Below are positions 5,278-6,631 of a stretch of DNA of 6,631 nucleotides, piece by piece. The notes below the pieces were generated by a model. It saw only the letters and a program-made list of their open reading frames with translations, made no database searches and was not told the origin of the DNA. The DNA lies in the NCBI GenBank assembly GCA_017435245.1, contig JAFSFK010000107.1, positions 1 through 6,631 of the forward strand, in the 5' to 3' direction. The DNA comes from Oscillospiraceae bacterium. GTDB lineage: Bacteria; Bacillota; Clostridia; Oscillospirales; Oscillospiraceae. Numbering within the stretch: position 1 is the first letter of the stretch; each line of letters opens with the position of its first letter. The position numbers and the translations under genes were made by a program.

Positions 5278-5281
5278 ATGA
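5243..5281 (+). CDS. Possible 12-residue leader peptide overlapping the secreted protein start
   Basis: ATG at 5243 follows GGGAGG (5230-5235) with a 7-nt gap and encodes MKLFAVLRRPQI. Its stop TGA (5279-5281) overlaps the start ATG of the large gene (5278-5280) as ATGA. The AAGGAGG site for the large gene lies within it and encodes the RR pair. Good initiation signals and the overlap support translation and coupling. The short length means it could be fortuitous, and the peptide has no recognisable function. Confidence 0.4.
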   Translation: MKLFAVLRRPQI

Positions 5282-6631
5282 AAAAATTGAGAAAGGTTTT
5301 ATCCGCAATCGTGTTGCTTTGCATGATCGCTACAATGCTGCCGCCGCTGCAGTTTATTAAGGCCGCAGAGGTGACCCAGCGTTATGAACTGGATACCGAC
5401 GGTATTGACCCGGGCGCTACATACCTGATCGTCAATGCCGGCGCTGCGGGAAATGCTAACGCACTGCGGTTTTATTACAACAACTACTGGAACAGAGATT
5501 TCCGCAATCAGACCTTGACGGTCAACAATAAGGACGGTATTTATTACATCAATACCGGCTTTACCAATGAAGCGGACTGTCAGTTCCGGTTCAGCGCTGC
5601 CAACGCAGGTCAGGTTACTCACGACAGCTATTCTATGGATCTGGCAAACTCCGGTTTTACCTCCGGCAATGCCAGCAACACCCTGACCTTTACCAATGTG
5701 GGCGGCGGTCAGTATCAGATCCATTACACCTCCTGGTGGTCGACATACTATTTGCGTTACAACAATTCCGATTGGTCAAGAACGGATAGTTCCGCCACGG
5801 TCTATTTGTACAAGCTTACGGAGCACGTGGAAGGCTACGATGTGATCTTCGACGGCAACGGCTACACCACCGGTAAACTGCCGGAGAATGCGACGATGCT
5901 TTCTCCCGGCGAGGAGTATACACTGCCGGAGCCTCCCGAGGCGCTGCGCAAGGATATCGGCGAAGATACCTGGCTGTTCTTGTGCTGGAATACTCTGCCG
6001 GACGGTTCCGGTACGGAGTACAGACCCGGCGATACCATCACGGTGACAGAAGATGTTACCCTGTATGCCGACTGGTATCAGCAGACCAAGTACACGATTT
6101 CTATGATCACCTATCTGGACGGTGTCGCAACGGATGTCGATAAGTTTGCCGGCTACGACAGACATTTCTATGCAAAGCTGGAAGGCGGCGACGGCACGTA
6201 TATCCCGATGACAAGACGGGAAGAAGGTACATACAGCGCCAAAGTGGTGGACAACGGCACTTACGAGATCTACGCGCAGACCGTCGATGGAGAATATGCC
6301 CCTGTCCACGGACATAAAGTGGTGGTCTTTAATCAGACCGGTATCACCGAATGTCTGCACTACAGCATCACTTATGATGCAGCCGGCGGTGTTTGGCCGG
6401 AAGGTCAGGAACCTGCAGTTGAAAAGTGCCACGACGGCGAAACTGTCATTGCCTCCGAGATCCTTCCCACCAGAGAAGGCTACCGGTTCCTTGGCTGGGA
6501 GGATCAGGATAAAAACTTCCGGCATCCCGGTCACCCCATCACGGAAAGCGCAGATCGGACGATCGTTGTGACGGCGGTTTGGGAAAAGCTGATCGATGTT
6601 ACGGTCCAAGTGACAATCGACCATAACGCAG
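5278..6631 (+). CDS. Large secreted protein with Listeria-Bacteroides-type repeats (partial, 3' end outside window)
   Basis: An open frame of 451 codons runs to the window edge. ATG at 5278 has AAGGAGG at 5263-5269, 8 nt upstream. Residues 1-30 form a Sec signal peptide: a basic start (MKKLRK), a hydrophobic core and a likely cleavage near IKAAE. Residues about 45-180 form a domain rich in aromatic and Asn/Gly residues (GATYLIVNAG to ATVYLYKL), of a kind seen at the N-terminus of clostridial surface proteins. Two InlB/Flg_new-like repeats follow, about 187-266 (YDVIFDGNGY to TLYADW) and 362-436 (YSITYDAAGG to AVWEK), separated by a beta-rich segment (271-355). Export and a surface or adhesin role are inferred from this architecture. 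The C-terminus is not visible, so anchoring (LPXTG, SLH or other) is unknown. The minus-strand open frames opposite have no initiation signals. Confidence 0.88.
   Translation, partial: MKKLRKVLSAIVLLCMIATMLPPLQFIKAAEVTQRYELDTDGIDPGATYLIVNAGAAGNANALRFYYNNYWNRDFRNQTLTVNNKDGIYYINTGFTNEADCQFRFSAANAGQVTHDSYSMDLANSGFTSGNASNTLTFTNVGGGQYQIHYTSWWSTYYLRYNNSDWSRTDSSATVYLYKLTEHVEGYDVIFDGNGYTTGKLPENATMLSPGEEYTLPEPPEALRKDIGEDTWLFLCWNTLPDGSGTEYRPGDTITVTEDVTLYADWYQQTKYTISMITYLDGVATDVDKFAGYDRHFYAKLEGGDGTYIPMTRREEGTYSAKVVDNGTYEIYAQTVDGEYAPVHGHKVVVFNQTGITECLHYSITYDAAGGVWPEGQEPAVEKCHDGETVIASEILPTREGYRFLGWEDQDKNFRHPGHPITESADRTIVVTAVWEKLIDVTVQVTIDHNA

Noticed and set aside
4984..5324. Minus-strand open frames across the terminator and leader
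   Set aside because: They run through the terminator at 5005-5038 and the promoter at 5062-5090, and the products are low-complexity and Phe-rich.
5299..5724. Minus-strand open frame (141 codons)
   Set aside because: Shadow of the N-terminal part of the plus-strand secreted protein.
5776..6624. Long minus-strand open frame (282 codons)
   Set aside because: It lies opposite the plus-strand secreted protein, which has a signal peptide, repeat motifs and an AAGGAGG site. The minus-strand product resembles no family and has no initiation signal; antisense openness follows from GC-rich codon bias.

Overview
The window looks like gut-type Firmicutes DNA, most likely Clostridia (Oscillospiraceae/Ruminococcaceae-like). 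This is an inference from three things: a YitT-family membrane protein, a signal-peptide protein with Listeria-Bacteroides (InlB/Flg_new-type) repeats, and strong AGGAGG-type ribosome binding sites. The flanking genes (4122-6631) have fairly balanced, GC-rich codons. The block at about 120-4000 is visibly AT-rich, so it looks acquired.

Region 1 (1-321) is non-coding apart from a possible 11-codon C-terminal tail of a plus-strand gene. It holds repeated ATGAAG motifs, one copy of a 16-bp sequence (123-138), three TTTACGACA repeats and a bidirectional hairpin terminator (277-314).

Region 2 (322-3783, minus strand) is a three-gene restriction-modification operon. A small ribbon-helix-helix-like regulator is followed by a 682-residue protein with an N-terminal PD...ExK nuclease and a gamma-type N6-adenine methyltransferase, then a two-TRD specificity subunit. 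No separate HsdR is present. This is the BcgI-like (type IIB/IIG) plan in which one protein cuts and methylates and the S subunit chooses the site. The operon promoter overlaps a 20-bp palindrome that is partly repeated 24 bp downstream, so the small protein is a candidate autoregulator playing the role of a controller (C) protein. The M and S frames overlap by 61 nt in the -1 register at an A6 run, and S lacks a convincing start.

Region 3 (3784-4121) is non-coding. It mirrors region 1, with two TTTACGACA repeats, an inverted 14-bp repeat matching the left side, and the second copy of the 16-bp sequence (3978-3993). Cores on the outside with repeats inside suggest that 123-3993 is a 3.9-kb integrated island carrying R-M but no integrase of its own.

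Region 4 (4122-4970, plus) encodes a YitT-family membrane protein with a good terminator at 5005-5038. Region 5 (5062-6631, plus) is a promoter, a structured leader with a possible 12-codon leader peptide, and the first 451 codons of a large secreted protein that runs off the window. The long minus-strand open frames opposite it are shadows.
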